Assembly (NCBI RefSeq): GCF_001748365.1 | Contig: NZ_BDHH01000003.1 | Span: 166,303 to 230,302 of the forward strand | Direction of reading: 5' to 3' | From: Fusibacter sp. 3D3 | GTDB taxonomy: Bacteria > Bacillota > Clostridia > Peptostreptococcales > Acidaminobacteraceae | Length of the DNA: 64,000 bases | Shown: one piece after another, positions 44,796 through 54,680 of the stretch | Layout of the letters: the number at the start of each line of letters is the position of its first letter | Position numbering within the stretch: position 1 is the stretch's first letter | Notes under the pieces: model-generated | Seen by the model: the letters and a program-made list of their open reading frames with translations, nothing else | Database searches by the model: none | What the model was told of the DNA's origin: nothing | Program-made: the position numbers and the translations under genes

Positions 44796-45395
44796 ATGAA
44801 ATATTTAGCAATTGTAGGCACGAATGCGGATGTGTCGACGAATCGTATGTTGCTTCAATTCATGCAAAAGCACTTTGTAAATGATGCTGATATAGCGCTT
44901 TGTGAAATCAAGGCATTACCTGCCTTTTATGAGCCAGAAGATGACAATGTGCCTGAAACTGTCGTAGAATTATCAGAAAAAATCATGGAGGCTGATGGGG
45001 TTATACTCGCAACACCAGAATATGACCATGCTATTCCTGCAGTATTAAAAAGTGCACTTGAATGGATCAGTTATACAAGTCAGGTGCTTAAAGACAAACC
45101 CGTTTTAATCGTAGGGGCATCTCATGGGATATTGGGGTCTTCTAGAGCACAGGCTCACCTCAGACAAATTCTTGATTCACCTGAACTTGCAGCGAGAATC
45201 ATGCCGAGCAGTGAGTTTCTTCTTGGAAAATCACAAGACGCATTTGATTATGCTGGGAAGCTAAAATACCCTGAAAAACGAGCAGAACTCAATGAAGTCT
45301 TTAGAGAGTTTTTACTTTTTACAAAAATTACTTCCGAGTTACTAGCGGAAAAAGCAGTCATTAATAAAGATAAAAAATTTACTTGGCAAGAATAG
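44796..45395 (+). CDS. NADPH-dependent FMN reductase-type flavodoxin protein
   Basis: 199 residues. Flavodoxin-like FMN-reductase fold: [20 protein letters not shown], then [28 protein letters not shown] and [24 protein letters not shown]. It supplies reduced flavin or electrons. It is paralogous to the N-terminal domain of the next gene, which it precedes by 8 bases, so the two probably work together in one operon. Confidence 0.9.
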   Translation: MKYLAIVGTNADVSTNRMLLQFMQKHFVNDADIALCEIKALPAFYEPEDDNVPETVVELSEKIMEADGVILATPEYDHAIPAVLKSALEWISYTSQVLKDKPVLIVGASHGILGSSRAQAHLRQILDSPELAARIMPSSEFLLGKSQDAFDYAGKLKYPEKRAELNEVFREFLLFTKITSELLAEKAVINKDKKFTWQE

Positions 45396-45403
45396 GAGAG
45401 AAC

Positions 45404-47827
45404 ATGATGAAATTTATTGCGATTGCTGGAACGAGTGCGAAAAAATCATATAACCGTTCACTCCTTCAGTTTATGAAAAAGTATTTTAAAGAAAAAGCTG
45501 AAATTGAAATTATGGACATAGCAGATGTCCCAATGTTTAACCAATCAGATGACCAATCCAATACAGAAATTCTACAGATGTTTAATGATAAAATCACTGA
45601 GTGTGATGGGGTGATTATTGCAACGCCAGAGTATAACCACTCAATTCCATCAAGCCTCAAAAGCCTTATTGAATGGCTTAGCTTTGAGCTTCATCCTCTA
45701 GTAGGAAAGCCTGTAATGGTTCTTGGAGCGTCAAGAGATGTACAAGGGTCATCACGTGCACAATTACATCTTCGCCAGATTTTAGATGCACCAGGTGTCG
45801 ATGCTAATGTGATGCCGGGTTATGAATTCTTACTTGGGAATACCCACAAGGCTTTTGATGAAAACGGCGACCTCAATAGCGAAAGAACGATTGATTTCCT
45901 AGAAATTTGTTTCTTGCGTTTTATGCGTTTTTCAAAAATTGCAAACCTTTTAAATGAAGAGGAAGCGTTTGAGTTTAACCCAGGTGATTATGAGGTAAGT
46001 ACACTAGGACATGGTGGTAGTCTACCGATGAAGGTGACTTTCAGCGAAAAGCGTATTGAGACTATAGAAATTGACAGAGAAGGTGAGACAGAAGGCCTTG
46101 CAGATGTTGTTTTCATAAGAATTCCAGATCGAATCCTCGAAGGGCAAACGCTTAATGTAGATGCGATTTCAGGTGCTTCAGAAACGAGTAATGCCGTACT
46201 TGATGGCGTTGCGAAAGCGATTAAACTTGCAGGTGTTAACCCTGATATCTTAAAAAGACGCCCTAAACCACCAAGTGCTCTAAACAAAGAGGATGAAGAG
46301 TACACTTGTGACGTCGTCGTCGTAGGTGGCGGTGGCGCGGGTCTCAGTGCTGCGGCAACAGCCCTTCAAAAGGGTGCAGATACAATTGTTATTGAAAAAT
46401 ACCCAGCAGTGGGTGGTAATACTATCCGTTCAGGTGGTCCAGTCAATGCAGCTGACCCAGAGTGGCAAACTGGATTTGAGGAAAATCCTGGTGAGAGAAC
46501 GACTATAGAGCATTTACTTTCTACTGATGAAAATCAGATTCACGCTGAGTATTTAGAAGATTTTAGAGCCCTAAAGAAAGAATTTGAAGCCTATAAAGAA
46601 AAGTTTGCAGATGTAAAAGGACACCTTTTTGATTCACCGTTACTTCATAGAATGCAGACTTATTTTGGTGGTAAGCGAACTGACCTTCATGGCAATAATA
46701 TCTATGGTCAATATGACCTGGTAAAAATTATGACCGACCGTGCGCTTGAAAGTGTCAAATGGCTTGAAGAAATCGGTGTTGCATATGATAAAAGTATCGT
46801 TTTTGCACCAGTAGGCGCATTGTGGCGTCGTGGACATAAGCCTGTTAAGAGCTATGGGACTGCATTTATTTTAGCCCTAAGAGACTATGTTGAAGCGAAC
46901 TCAGGCAAAATCATTACAGATAGTCCTGTAAAAGAATTCATCCTAGAGGATGGCGAAATTAAAGGTGTGATTGCAACAGGAGAGAATGGTCAAAAGATTA
47001 CAATCCATGCTAAAAAAGTGGTACTTGCAAGTGGCGGTTTCGGTGCTAATACCAAAATGCTTAAAGCATACAACACCTACTGGCAAGAAATTGACGATAA
47101 TATCAGAACGACAAACTCATATGCAATGACTGGCGATGGGATTTTACTTGGTCAATCAGTGGGCGCCGCACTTACAGGCATGGGCTTTACACAGATGATG
47201 CCAGTAGCTGACCCAGAAACTGGCGAACTCTTCAGCGGTATTCAAGTGCCGCCAGAAAACTTCGTCATCGTTAATACAGAAGGTAAGAGATTTATCAACG
47301 AGTTCTCGGGCAGAGATGTATTAACCAAAGCGGCGATTGAGCAAGGTGGGTTATTCTACCTTATCGCGGACAGTGAAATCAAGAAAACAGCTGCCAATAC
47401 AAGCGAGGAAAAATTAGAGCTCCAAGTGGCAGCAGGAACACTCTTTAAAGCAGATACAATTGAAGAACTTGCTGAAAAAGTCGGTATGAATCCAGATATT
47501 CTTGCGGACACTGTAAGAAAATACAATTCATATGTTGATGCGGGTGCAGATCCTGAATTCCACAAAGATACGTTCAGCTTAAAAGTAGAAAAAGCACCTT
47601 TTTATGCAACACCAAGAAAACCAGCTGTTCACCATACAATGGGCGGGTTAAAAATTGATACCTCTACCCGTGTATTAGATGAAAAAGGCAATCCAATTAA
47701 AAATCTATATGCTGCTGGAGAAGTTGCAGGTGGCATTCATGCGGGCAACCGTCTTGGGGGTAATGCACTCACCGATATTTTTACGTTTGGTAGAATCGCT
47801 GGAAAAACAGCAGTTGAAGAAATGTAA
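45404..47827 (+). CDS. Three-domain flavin reductase: FMN reductase, covalent FMN and fumarate/urocanate-reductase-like FAD domain
   Basis: 807 residues from the ATG at 45404 (AGGAGAG upstream). Residues 1-190 are an NADPH-FMN-reductase domain. About 200-290 form an FMN-binding domain with the ApbE target motif [10 protein letters not shown], where S259 would carry FMN. About 300-805 are a FAD-binding flavoprotein reductase: [28 protein letters not shown]743-H744 in [10 protein letters not shown] and [17 protein letters not shown]. The layout matches NAD(P)H-dependent soluble fumarate, acrylate or urocanate reductases that use enoates as electron acceptors. The canonical fumarate-site QxHP is here QMMP, so fumarate is not assured as substrate. 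Confidence 0.88.
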   Translation: MMKFIAIAGTSAKKSYNRSLLQFMKKYFKEKAEIEIMDIADVPMFNQSDDQSNTEILQMFNDKITECDGVIIATPEYNHSIPSSLKSLIEWLSFELHPLVGKPVMVLGASRDVQGSSRAQLHLRQILDAPGVDANVMPGYEFLLGNTHKAFDENGDLNSERTIDFLEICFLRFMRFSKIANLLNEEEAFEFNPGDYEVSTLGHGGSLPMKVTFSEKRIETIEIDREGETEGLADVVFIRIPDRILEGQTLNVDAISGASETSNAVLDGVAKAIKLAGVNPDILKRRPKPPSALNKEDEEYTCDVVVVGGGGAGLSAAATALQKGADTIVIEKYPAVGGNTIRSGGPVNAADPEWQTGFEENPGERTTIEHLLSTDENQIHAEYLEDFRALKKEFEAYKEKFADVKGHLFDSPLLHRMQTYFGGKRTDLHGNNIYGQYDLVKIMTDRALESVKWLEEIGVAYDKSIVFAPVGALWRRGHKPVKSYGTAFILALRDYVEANSGKIITDSPVKEFILEDGEIKGVIATGENGQKITIHAKKVVLASGGFGANTKMLKAYNTYWQEIDDNIRTTNSYAMTGDGILLGQSVGAALTGMGFTQMMPVADPETGELFSGIQVPPENFVIVNTEGKRFINEFSGRDVLTKAAIEQGGLFYLIADSEIKKTAANTSEEKLELQVAAGTLFKADTIEELAEKVGMNPDILADTVRKYNSYVDAGADPEFHKDTFSLKVEKAPFYATPRKPAVHHTMGGLKIDTSTRVLDEKGNPIKNLYAAGEVAGGIHAGNRLGGNALTDIFTFGRIAGKTAVEEM

Positions 47828-48129
47828 TTGGGTGATCTTAAAAAATCATAAAATAATTAATACCTTAAAAAAGTTCTGAGCAGAAAATTTGATCGGGACT
47901 TTTTTTATAAACAAGTGATAACATCTAAAAACATGCCCATCAAAAAAGTATAATTATTTTAATTTGAATTGTCCGCCGTGAAGCGACAACCTATTAAAAG
48001 CGTAAAATTCCGATTCCTATTTATAATAATGGACTTGTAATTATTGAAAAAGCGGTATATTATAATTAACAACGTAATATGTAGATAAAAATTAACATCT
48101 ACTATAGAAGCTTTTATGTGGAGGGAATC
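47828..48129. other. Intergenic region with terminator and thrC promoter
   Basis: AAAAAAGTTC/GGACTTTTTT at about 47869-47906 is an imperfect terminator for the reductase operon. TATAAT at 48061-48066 is the likely -10 for thrC. No T-box or other known riboswitch was recognised in the 200-base leader. Confidence 0.5.
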
Positions 48130-49620
48130 ATGAGTTTAAAATACGAAAGTACACGAGATAATCGTGTAAATGTACGCCCATCAGAAGCAGTTGTTAAAGG
48201 TCTTTCAGATGATGGTGGTTTATTCGTACCAAGAGAAATTGACGGGCTTGGTCTTGATATTAAAGAAATGTGTAGCCTTAATTTTCATGAAACGGCTAAA
48301 AAAGTCTTGAGTCTTTTTTTTACTGATTTCTCAGAAGAACAGATTAACGATTCAGTTATGAAGGCTTATGATAGCAAGTTTGATGATCCTGAGATTGTCC
48401 CTGTAAAAAAAGTGGGAGAGACTTATATTATGGAGCTTTTCCATGGGTCGACCATTGCCTTTAAAGATATTGCCCTATCTATTTTGCCGCATTTGATGAA
48501 AAAGGCGCAAAGCAATTGTCGCATGAAAGAAGAGATTGTCATTTTAACAGCGACTTCTGGTGATACTGGAAAAGCGGCACTTGAAGGCTTTAAAGACGTT
48601 GAGGGTACTCAAATTATTGTCTTTTATCCTAATGATGGTGTCAGCAAGGTTCAAGAAATGCAAATGCTAACAACAGATGGTGCCAATACCCATGTGGTCG
48701 CTGTAGAAGGTAACTTTGATGATGCTCAATCAGCGGTTAAAGCGATTTTTAATGATCAAGACTTAAGAGCGAAATTGTCTGCTAAGGGCATGAAATTTTC
48801 ATCAGCTAATTCTATCAATATTGGGAGACTTGTGCCTCAAATTTCATACTATTTTTCGACTTATGCTGATATGGTGAAAAAAGATCAGATTAAGTTAGGG
48901 GACAAGATTAACTTTGTCATTCCAACAGGTAATTTCGGTAATATTCTTGCGGGCTACTTTGCTAAGACTTTAGGTTTACCGGTGGGTAAACTCATTTGTG
49001 CGGCTAATGAAAATAACGTCTTATATGACTTTCTAAATACAGGGGTTTATGACATCAATAGGGACTTTAAGAAAACGATGTCGCCTTCAATGGATATTTT
49101 GATCTCAAGTAACCTTGAAAGATTGCTTTATTTTATGAGCGATAAAGATAACGCCTATGTGGCAGAACTCATGGACCAACTCAAAAAAAATAAAAAATAT
49201 GAAGTGACTGATGAAATCAAGGCAAAAATCAAAGACCAATTTTGGTCATCTTACTGCTCAGAATCGGACACGAGCCAAACGGTTAAAAAAGTCTATGAAG
49301 AAGAGGGATATCTACTTGATACCCATACAGCTGTAGCCTACAAGGTCTATGAAGACTATGTTAAAGCAACAGACGATGAGAGCAAAAGTGTGATTCTATC
49401 AACAGCGAGTCCTTTTAAATTTACAGGCAGTGTTTACAAAGCCTTGTTTGGTCAAACAGAGACTGACGAACTAAATCTTATTGCAGAACTCTCCCATCAA
49501 ACAGGTATAGAGGTGCCAAAGCAAATTGAAGGCTTAGGTGATCGAAAAATCCTTCATAAACGTTTCTGTAGACCTCAAACCATGCCCAATGAGATTTTAA
49601 ATATCTTAGATGAAAAATAG
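48130..49620 (+). CDS. thrC: Threonine synthase
   Basis: 496 residues from the ATG at 48130 (GGAGGG just upstream), the long (fungal/E. coli-like) class. N-terminus YESTRDNRVNVRPSEAVVKGLSDDGGLFVP; PLP lysine in FHGSTIAFKDIALSILP; phosphate site ATSGDTGKAAL; and IPTGNFGNILAGYFAKT. It makes threonine from O-phosphohomoserine. It stands alone without hom or thrB. Confidence 0.93.
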   Translation: MSLKYESTRDNRVNVRPSEAVVKGLSDDGGLFVPREIDGLGLDIKEMCSLNFHETAKKVLSLFFTDFSEEQINDSVMKAYDSKFDDPEIVPVKKVGETYIMELFHGSTIAFKDIALSILPHLMKKAQSNCRMKEEIVILTATSGDTGKAALEGFKDVEGTQIIVFYPNDGVSKVQEMQMLTTDGANTHVVAVEGNFDDAQSAVKAIFNDQDLRAKLSAKGMKFSSANSINIGRLVPQISYYFSTYADMVKKDQIKLGDKINFVIPTGNFGNILAGYFAKTLGLPVGKLICAANENNVLYDFLNTGVYDINRDFKKTMSPSMDILISSNLERLLYFMSDKDNAYVAELMDQLKKNKKYEVTDEIKAKIKDQFWSSYCSESDTSQTVKKVYEEEGYLLDTHTAVAYKVYEDYVKATDDESKSVILSTASPFKFTGSVYKALFGQTETDELNLIAELSHQTGIEVPKQIEGLGDRKILHKRFCRPQTMPNEILNILDEK

Positions 49621-49652
49621 GAAATCAGATATACAAGAAATAAATCGGAGCC

Positions 49653-49856
49653 ATGAATCGGATTTTAGAGAGGTTATATGAACTTGGGAATTCATTAAAA
49701 AGACAAGGCAAAAAAGTGAGTACCCAAAAGGATGTTGCACCTGTTTCTAAAAATGGACGTACATTTGTGCCAGTTAAATTTGCTGCAGAAAACTTAAACT
49801 GCACCGTAAATGGGATCAATAGCACTAAAGAAGTGGTCGTCATATTTGAAGAATAG
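49653..49856 (+). pseudogene. Orphan fragment of a copper-amine-oxidase-type (stalk) domain
   Basis: 67 codons starting behind CGGAG. The second half, KDVAPVSKNGRTFVPVKFAA then ENLNCTVNG, is the core of the PF07833 domain (APV--NGRT-VPVRF-AE-LG--V). The signal peptide and the rest are missing, and the N-terminal 26 residues are basic and unrelated. It may be a decayed copy of the secreted protein encoded at 50256, or a tiny free-standing module. Confidence 0.5.
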
Positions 49857-49869
49857 AAGGCTGCAAGAA

Positions 49870-49909
49870 ATTTAAGTCTATTTAGGTCAATTTAAGTTCA
49901 TTTAAGTGA
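49870..49909 (+). repeat. Four tandem 10-bp repeats
   Basis: ATTTAAGTCT, ATTTAGGTCA, ATTTAAGTTC and ATTTAAGTGA follow each other without gaps, 13 bases after the fragment's stop codon and just before a terminator. Confidence 0.6.
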
Positions 49910-49916
49910 AGCACAA

Positions 49917-49968
49917 AAACACAATCCCCCTACTGAATTAATCTTGAAGGGAGATTGTGTTTTTTTAA
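49917..49968 (+). terminator. Terminator
   Basis: AAACACAATC and GATTGTGTTTTTTT pair, with CCCT/AGGG extending the stem; strong T run at the end. Confidence 0.8.
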
Positions 49969-50100
49969 TTAGGAGAAGGTTCAAATAGAATTAAGTTTGA
50001 TTTGGTTCTATCATGAAATCTCCCGTAAAAAAAATAAAGAGTTTATAAATTTTAGCCAATTCTAATTTATTGAGAAAAAAGCGGCTCAAAATGATAAAAT

Positions 50101-50200
50101 TATAATATAGATTGTTAAAGGCTTAGCTTTAAATTACAAGGGAGGCGTATTCATGTGTGTAGCATATGAAGCATTAAAAAGTGAATGTCCTTATAAGTAG
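50101..50200 (+). other. Leader of the secreted-protein gene with a 15-codon open frame
   Basis: TATAAT at 50101-50106 is a plausible -10. An AAGGGAGG ribosome site at about 50139-50145 serves an ATG at 50153. The frame reads MCVAYEALKSECPYK and stops at 50200, 56 bases before the start of the next gene. The ribosome site is better than that of many genes here, so a leader peptide is possible. Not recognised. Confidence 0.4.
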
Positions 50201-50255
50201 AGGCTTTCAGGCTTTTGAGCTTATAATAAAAACGAAAAGAATAAGGAGTATGATT

Positions 50256-51827
50256 ATGAATATGAAAATCTTAATGATGTTATTACTTTGTCTGTGTATC
50301 TCACCGTTAACTTATGCAGGTCAAGTATCTGTAGGGGCTGTCGTGGATCAAGTTCTTGAGACCGATATAGAAGCCACTATTGACGGGTTTCCAATACCCT
50401 CTATGAATATTAGTGGCTACACCGTTGTGGTAGCAGAAGACTTGAGAAACTATGGCTTTGATGTGGTTTGGAATCCTGTAGAGAAAACATTGATTGTTAC
50501 TAGAAATAATAAAAGAAACATAAAACCACTGGCTGTCAATAAATCTGAAAAGATTGTTGTGGGTAAAAAATTGGGGGATGTACTATATACGGATATTAAA
50601 ACTTATATCGATGGCGAAAACGTTCAGGCCTATAATATTGATGGGAGCACAGCGATTCTTGTAAGTGATTTAGCTGTATGGGGAGATGTTCAGTGGAATC
50701 CGAACGCACGGACAATCCGTTTTACATCTAATGTGCCTGCAAGCGGAGAAACCACTGTGGCAGAAGACGATAAAACTGACAATTGTGCCATCAAAATTGA
50801 AAAAATAGCAACAGTTAATTTAGATCTCAATTTTGAGGATCAAAAATACTATTTTGAAGGCGAAGAAGTGGGTTTTAATAATCAGTTTGCGATGATATCG
50901 CTTGAATTCCTAGCTAGAAAATTGGGATACAACATTACAGAAGGTGGTACTAAAAATGAGCCTGTCTTTACCATTCAAAAAGACAACTACAGTTTCAAAG
51001 TTAATGGGAAGACCAGTAAAGTTCAGCGGTATTTTTCAGGGCTTTTATATCAAACAGATGATCTAGATATAAAACCTATTGAAAAAAAAGGTGTGCTTTA
51101 TATCAGTGATTTGGATGCTGATTTTGTATTTGGTTTACGGAAAGCATGGGATGAACAAACTGGAAATCTACATTTGACCTATTCAGATTACACCGTGAAA
51201 GATTATGGGATTTATGAGATCATGGGGGAACAGTTCACGATACATTCTAGTATAGATGATGACCCAAGTGCGTATAATTGTTTCGTTTACAATAAGACAT
51301 TAGATTTACACAGCAATATGAGCGGACATTCGGATATGGAAACCGGTAAGTTTGTGCATCAAGCAAGTGTAATGCTAGCAAGTGGTCATAATGAACTGGA
51401 AATGACGGTGGTATATGACGGGCGCATATTAATGTTAAAAACGATTAAGAATATCACACCAGATTATGAGTTGAACAGCCTTAATCTCGAGAATATGATA
51501 GGACCGTTCACATGGATTAAAATTTCTAAACCGTTGCAGGGTTATGTTGAAACGGCAGAAAGTGAAATTCCTTTATTAGGGGAACTAACAGGTGCAGACA
51601 ATAATTATATGAGAGTAGAAATTAAAAAGCTGGATGAAACAAGTCAGCAGTTTGTTGAAATCAATTCTCAGAGTATAGAAATTAAAGATACCCAATTTGA
51701 CGCCATCATAAAGTTTGGCGAAGGCGTAGGTCTTTATAAAGTTTCAGGATATGCCTTAGTGCCTTATCGATATGGCCAAAGTGGTGAGGCAGAGCTGTTT
51801 AAAGTGTTTGTACGTTGTATAGAGTAA
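50256..51827 (+). CDS. Secreted copper-amine-oxidase N-terminal (stalk) domain protein
   Basis: 523 residues from the ATG at 50256, chosen because AGGAG lies 7 bases upstream and a signal peptide follows at once (MNMKILMMLLLCLCISPLTYAG). Two or three repeated stalk-type units follow: about 25-80 (TDIEATIDGFPIPSMNISG, ending VVWNPVEKTLIVTRN), about 100-155 (TDIKTYIDGENVQAYNIDG, ending VQWNPNARTIRFTSN) and a degenerate third at about 180-250. The C-terminal half is beta-rich and unassigned. Such domains decorate secreted or wall-bound proteins; no enzymatic part is visible. Confidence 0.8.
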   Translation: MNMKILMMLLLCLCISPLTYAGQVSVGAVVDQVLETDIEATIDGFPIPSMNISGYTVVVAEDLRNYGFDVVWNPVEKTLIVTRNNKRNIKPLAVNKSEKIVVGKKLGDVLYTDIKTYIDGENVQAYNIDGSTAILVSDLAVWGDVQWNPNARTIRFTSNVPASGETTVAEDDKTDNCAIKIEKIATVNLDLNFEDQKYYFEGEEVGFNNQFAMISLEFLARKLGYNITEGGTKNEPVFTIQKDNYSFKVNGKTSKVQRYFSGLLYQTDDLDIKPIEKKGVLYISDLDADFVFGLRKAWDEQTGNLHLTYSDYTVKDYGIYEIMGEQFTIHSSIDDDPSAYNCFVYNKTLDLHSNMSGHSDMETGKFVHQASVMLASGHNELEMTVVYDGRILMLKTIKNITPDYELNSLNLENMIGPFTWIKISKPLQGYVETAESEIPLLGELTGADNNYMRVEIKKLDETSQQFVEINSQSIEIKDTQFDAIIKFGEGVGLYKVSGYALVPYRYGQSGEAELFKVFVRCIE

Positions 51828-52316
51828 TAAGATATAAAATTAATAGCAGTTCATTTATCATGGATGTGTTTTTGTGTGATCATCCAGTTAGGCATAAAAA
51901 ACACCTTGTTTAATTCGAGAAGAGCAGTGTTATGATTGTAGAAGTTCAGAGAGCGTTGTAAAGGCATTGTGACGCTGTGGGCATTTATGATGGGCCTAGC
52001 TGTAGAAGTATTGCTAAGTGATGAAGATTTAGGCCTTTAAGTTAATAATAAAAATACTCGTAAAACTTCTATTCCTTTTGGGATGGAAGTTTTTTTATGG
52101 TGTGCCCAGCATGGGCGCAATCTTATTTTAAATTGAAACAAAACTGTGCCAAAATTGTGCCACAAGGCACAACCGCACACAATTGGCACGATGTGGCACG
52201 GTTTTGTATAACTTTATGAACATAGGAACTTCAACACCTAGGAGGCATTTTTAATATTGGCATCCATATTGCGTTATAGAATGGTGTATCAAAATCTAAT
52301 AAAGGAAGTGAAACGG
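51828..52316. other. 489-bp intergenic region with gene debris, terminator and inverted repeats
   Basis: At 51931 a frame reads MIVEVQRAL, then TAA, then in the same frame RHCDAVGIYDGPSCRSIAK before TGA: a 29-codon frame broken by one stop, possibly a decayed small gene. An ACTTC/GAAGT hairpin with T7 at about 52064-52096 is a terminator. 52101-52202 is packed with TGTGCC/GGCACA inverted repeats before the fadN-like operon. Confidence 0.5.
52101..52202 (+). promoter_or_regulatory. Cluster of TGTGCC-type inverted repeats (probable activator sites)
   Basis: TGTGCCCAGCATGGGCGCA (52101-52119), TGTGCCA (52145-52151), the perfect TTGTGCCACAAGGCACAA (52155-52172), and TGGCAC twice (52183-52199). 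These are the symmetrical sites expected for a Fis-type sigma-54 activator such as the one encoded at 58236. A standard -24/-12 pair (GG, 10 bases, GC) is not clearly present: TGGCACG followed by TTGTA is one base too short. Confidence 0.55.
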
Positions 52317-54668
52317 ATGCAATATCAAATGAACCGAGTTGCGATTATTGGTGCAGGTGTTATGGGTGCCAGCATTGCCGCATTAATCGCAGGGACTGGA
52401 ACGCCAGTCATTTTGTTGGATATTTTACCGAATGAACTGAGTCCAGAAGAGATAGAAAAAGGGCTGTCGAATTCGGACAAAGTATTTCGAGATAAATTTG
52501 CCGTAGCTGGTAAGGAAAAAGTATTGAACCCAAGAAATCGTGCCATTTATCACAAAGACTTTGGTGATCTTATTACCACTGGAAATATTGAAGATGATTT
52601 ATCACTTTTAAAAGATTGTGACTGGGTATTGGAAGTTGTCTTAGAAGAATTAGAAGTAAAACAACAACTCTTTAAAAAAATGAGGCCCTATATAGGAGAA
52701 AAAACCATTATATCATCGAACACATCGGGTGTTTCTATTCGAAAAATTGCGGAACCATTTGACGAAGAATTTAAAAAACGATTTTTAGGGACACACTTTT
52801 TTAACCCACCGCGCTACATGAAACTATTCGAAATTATTCCGACTGCCGAAACAGCACCGTCTATTGTTGATTTTATGACGGTATATGCGACAAAGCTTCT
52901 AGGGAAAGGCGTTGTATATGCAAAAGATACACCAAATTTTATTGCCAATAGGATTGGAGCACAGGCTAATGTTGCTGTGATGCAGCTTGCCGAAAAGTAT
53001 CAATATAGTATTCCAAAGTCGGACATGCTCAGTGGTGAGATTATTGGAAGACCTAAGACGGCGACGTTTAAAACCATCGATATGGTGGGTCTGGATATAC
53101 TTTTGCATGTGGCAGACAATGTGATGAATAATATCACGTCAACTTATGAGGCCAAAGTTTATCGTGTACCGGATTATGTCAGAAAATTAGCATCAATGGG
53201 TTACTACGGCGATAAAGTTGGCAATGGTTTTTATAAAAAACAAAAGACCGCTCAAGGTGTTGTAAAAAGTGTATGGGATTGTGATACTGAATCTTATACA
53301 GAAATTTCAAAAGTAGAACTTGATATTATGAAGGTCGTTAAAGAAGGTGACACATTAGCAGAAAAGCTTAATTTGGTAGTATGGGGTGATGCGGAAGAAC
53401 AGCATTTTATCTGGGATGTGATTAAAGCAAATTTACTCTACAGTGCTTATTGTATGCCTGAAATAGCAGATCGTGTTACTGAAATCGATAACGGCATGAA
53501 ATGGGGCTTTAACTGGCAGTTAGGACCTTTTGAAATATGGGATGCTCTAGGTGTTTCAAAAACCGTTAAGCGTATGCAAGCTGAAGGTGAAGCGGTACCT
53601 GAATGGGTTATAAAGCACCTTGAGGCAGGCCATAAGACTTTTTATGAAGATATTGATGAGACGAAATCTTATATTGTCTTGGATCGCAAGTCTGATACTA
53701 TTTTAAGATCAAATGAGGATGCCTCACTTGTGGATTTAGGGGATGGCGTTGCTTGTCTTACCTTCAAAACCAAGGGCAATACGGTTAATCGCGGCGTAAT
53801 AGAAATGATTAACAAATCAGTTGAAATTGTTGAAAATGGTGATTTTAAAGGTTTGGTAATTGGCAATCAATCTAAAAACTTTTCTGCGGGTGCAGATCTG
53901 GCCTTGATTGGGGAACTTGCAGAGAAAAAGGCTTGGAAGGCACTTGAAACGCTTATTCATGATTTTCAATATGCAAATCTCGCTTTAAAGTATTGCCATA
54001 AACCCGTTGTATCGGCACCAAGAGGCATGACCTTAGGTGGCGGTGCTGAAATGGCATTGCATGCACATCGTCAAGTGGTTACAGCGGAAACGTATATGGG
54101 GCTCGTTGAACTTGGGGTAGGCCTTATACCTGGTGGTGGTGGCTGTAAAGAGTTACTTGCAAGAGCAATGTTAGATATGGACAAAGCACCATTAGCAGAA
54201 CGCGTTACTCATGTTAAACGGATTTGGCGAAATATTGCTATGGCCAAAGTTTCTAGCAGTGGTTACGATGCTAAAAAACTAGGGTTTGTGCGATTGGGAG
54301 ACGTCTTTAATATGAATGCAGATTTACAACTGACAGATGCTAAAAATGAAGTCATAAAGCTTTCACAGACGGCCTACATGGGTAATTTGAAGACACCGAT
54401 CAACATGACTGGTAAAACGGGATTCGCAGCGATTAAGCTGGAGATTATGCAGATGGTAGACGGTCATTTTATATCGGCATATGACGGCATGCTTGCAGAA
54501 AAAGTCGCTTATATTTTAACCGGTGGCAATGTTCTATCCAATACGGTAATGAACGAAGAAACAATTCTGGACTTAGAAAGAGAAATATTTTTAAGTCTTT
54601 GTGGTGAAGCGAAGACCCAAGAACGCATTCGACATATGTTGACAAGAGGAAAACCATTGCGAAATTAG
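52317..54668 (+). CDS. FadN-like 3-hydroxyacyl-CoA dehydrogenase/enoyl-CoA hydratase fusion
   Basis: 783 residues from the ATG at 52317 (AAGGAAGTG upstream). N-terminal NAD-binding domain with VAIIGAGVMGASIAALIAG, then the HAD signature FLGTHFFNPPRYMKLFEIIP and a second C-terminal HAD-like domain. The last 300 residues are a crotonase domain with FSAGADLALIGEL and APRGMTLGGGAEMALHA. The order (dehydrogenase first) is that of Bacillus FadN rather than E. coli FadB. It performs hydration and NAD-dependent oxidation in beta-oxidation. First gene of a four-gene unit. Confidence 0.9.
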   Translation: MQYQMNRVAIIGAGVMGASIAALIAGTGTPVILLDILPNELSPEEIEKGLSNSDKVFRDKFAVAGKEKVLNPRNRAIYHKDFGDLITTGNIEDDLSLLKDCDWVLEVVLEELEVKQQLFKKMRPYIGEKTIISSNTSGVSIRKIAEPFDEEFKKRFLGTHFFNPPRYMKLFEIIPTAETAPSIVDFMTVYATKLLGKGVVYAKDTPNFIANRIGAQANVAVMQLAEKYQYSIPKSDMLSGEIIGRPKTATFKTIDMVGLDILLHVADNVMNNITSTYEAKVYRVPDYVRKLASMGYYGDKVGNGFYKKQKTAQGVVKSVWDCDTESYTEISKVELDIMKVVKEGDTLAEKLNLVVWGDAEEQHFIWDVIKANLLYSAYCMPEIADRVTEIDNGMKWGFNWQLGPFEIWDALGVSKTVKRMQAEGEAVPEWVIKHLEAGHKTFYEDIDETKSYIVLDRKSDTILRSNEDASLVDLGDGVACLTFKTKGNTVNRGVIEMINKSVEIVENGDFKGLVIGNQSKNFSAGADLALIGELAEKKAWKALETLIHDFQYANLALKYCHKPVVSAPRGMTLGGGAEMALHAHRQVVTAETYMGLVELGVGLIPGGGGCKELLARAMLDMDKAPLAERVTHVKRIWRNIAMAKVSSSGYDAKKLGFVRLGDVFNMNADLQLTDAKNEVIKLSQTAYMGNLKTPINMTGKTGFAAIKLEIMQMVDGHFISAYDGMLAEKVAYILTGGNVLSNTVMNEETILDLEREIFLSLCGEAKTQERIRHMLTRGKPLRN

Positions 54669-54680
54669 GGAGTGATAAAA

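Noticed and set aside
52183-52215. Sigma-54 -24/-12 promoter (TGGCACG ... TTGTA) before the fadN-like gene
   Set aside because: The GG to G(C) distance is one base short and the -12 element reads GT instead of GC; kept only as a comment.
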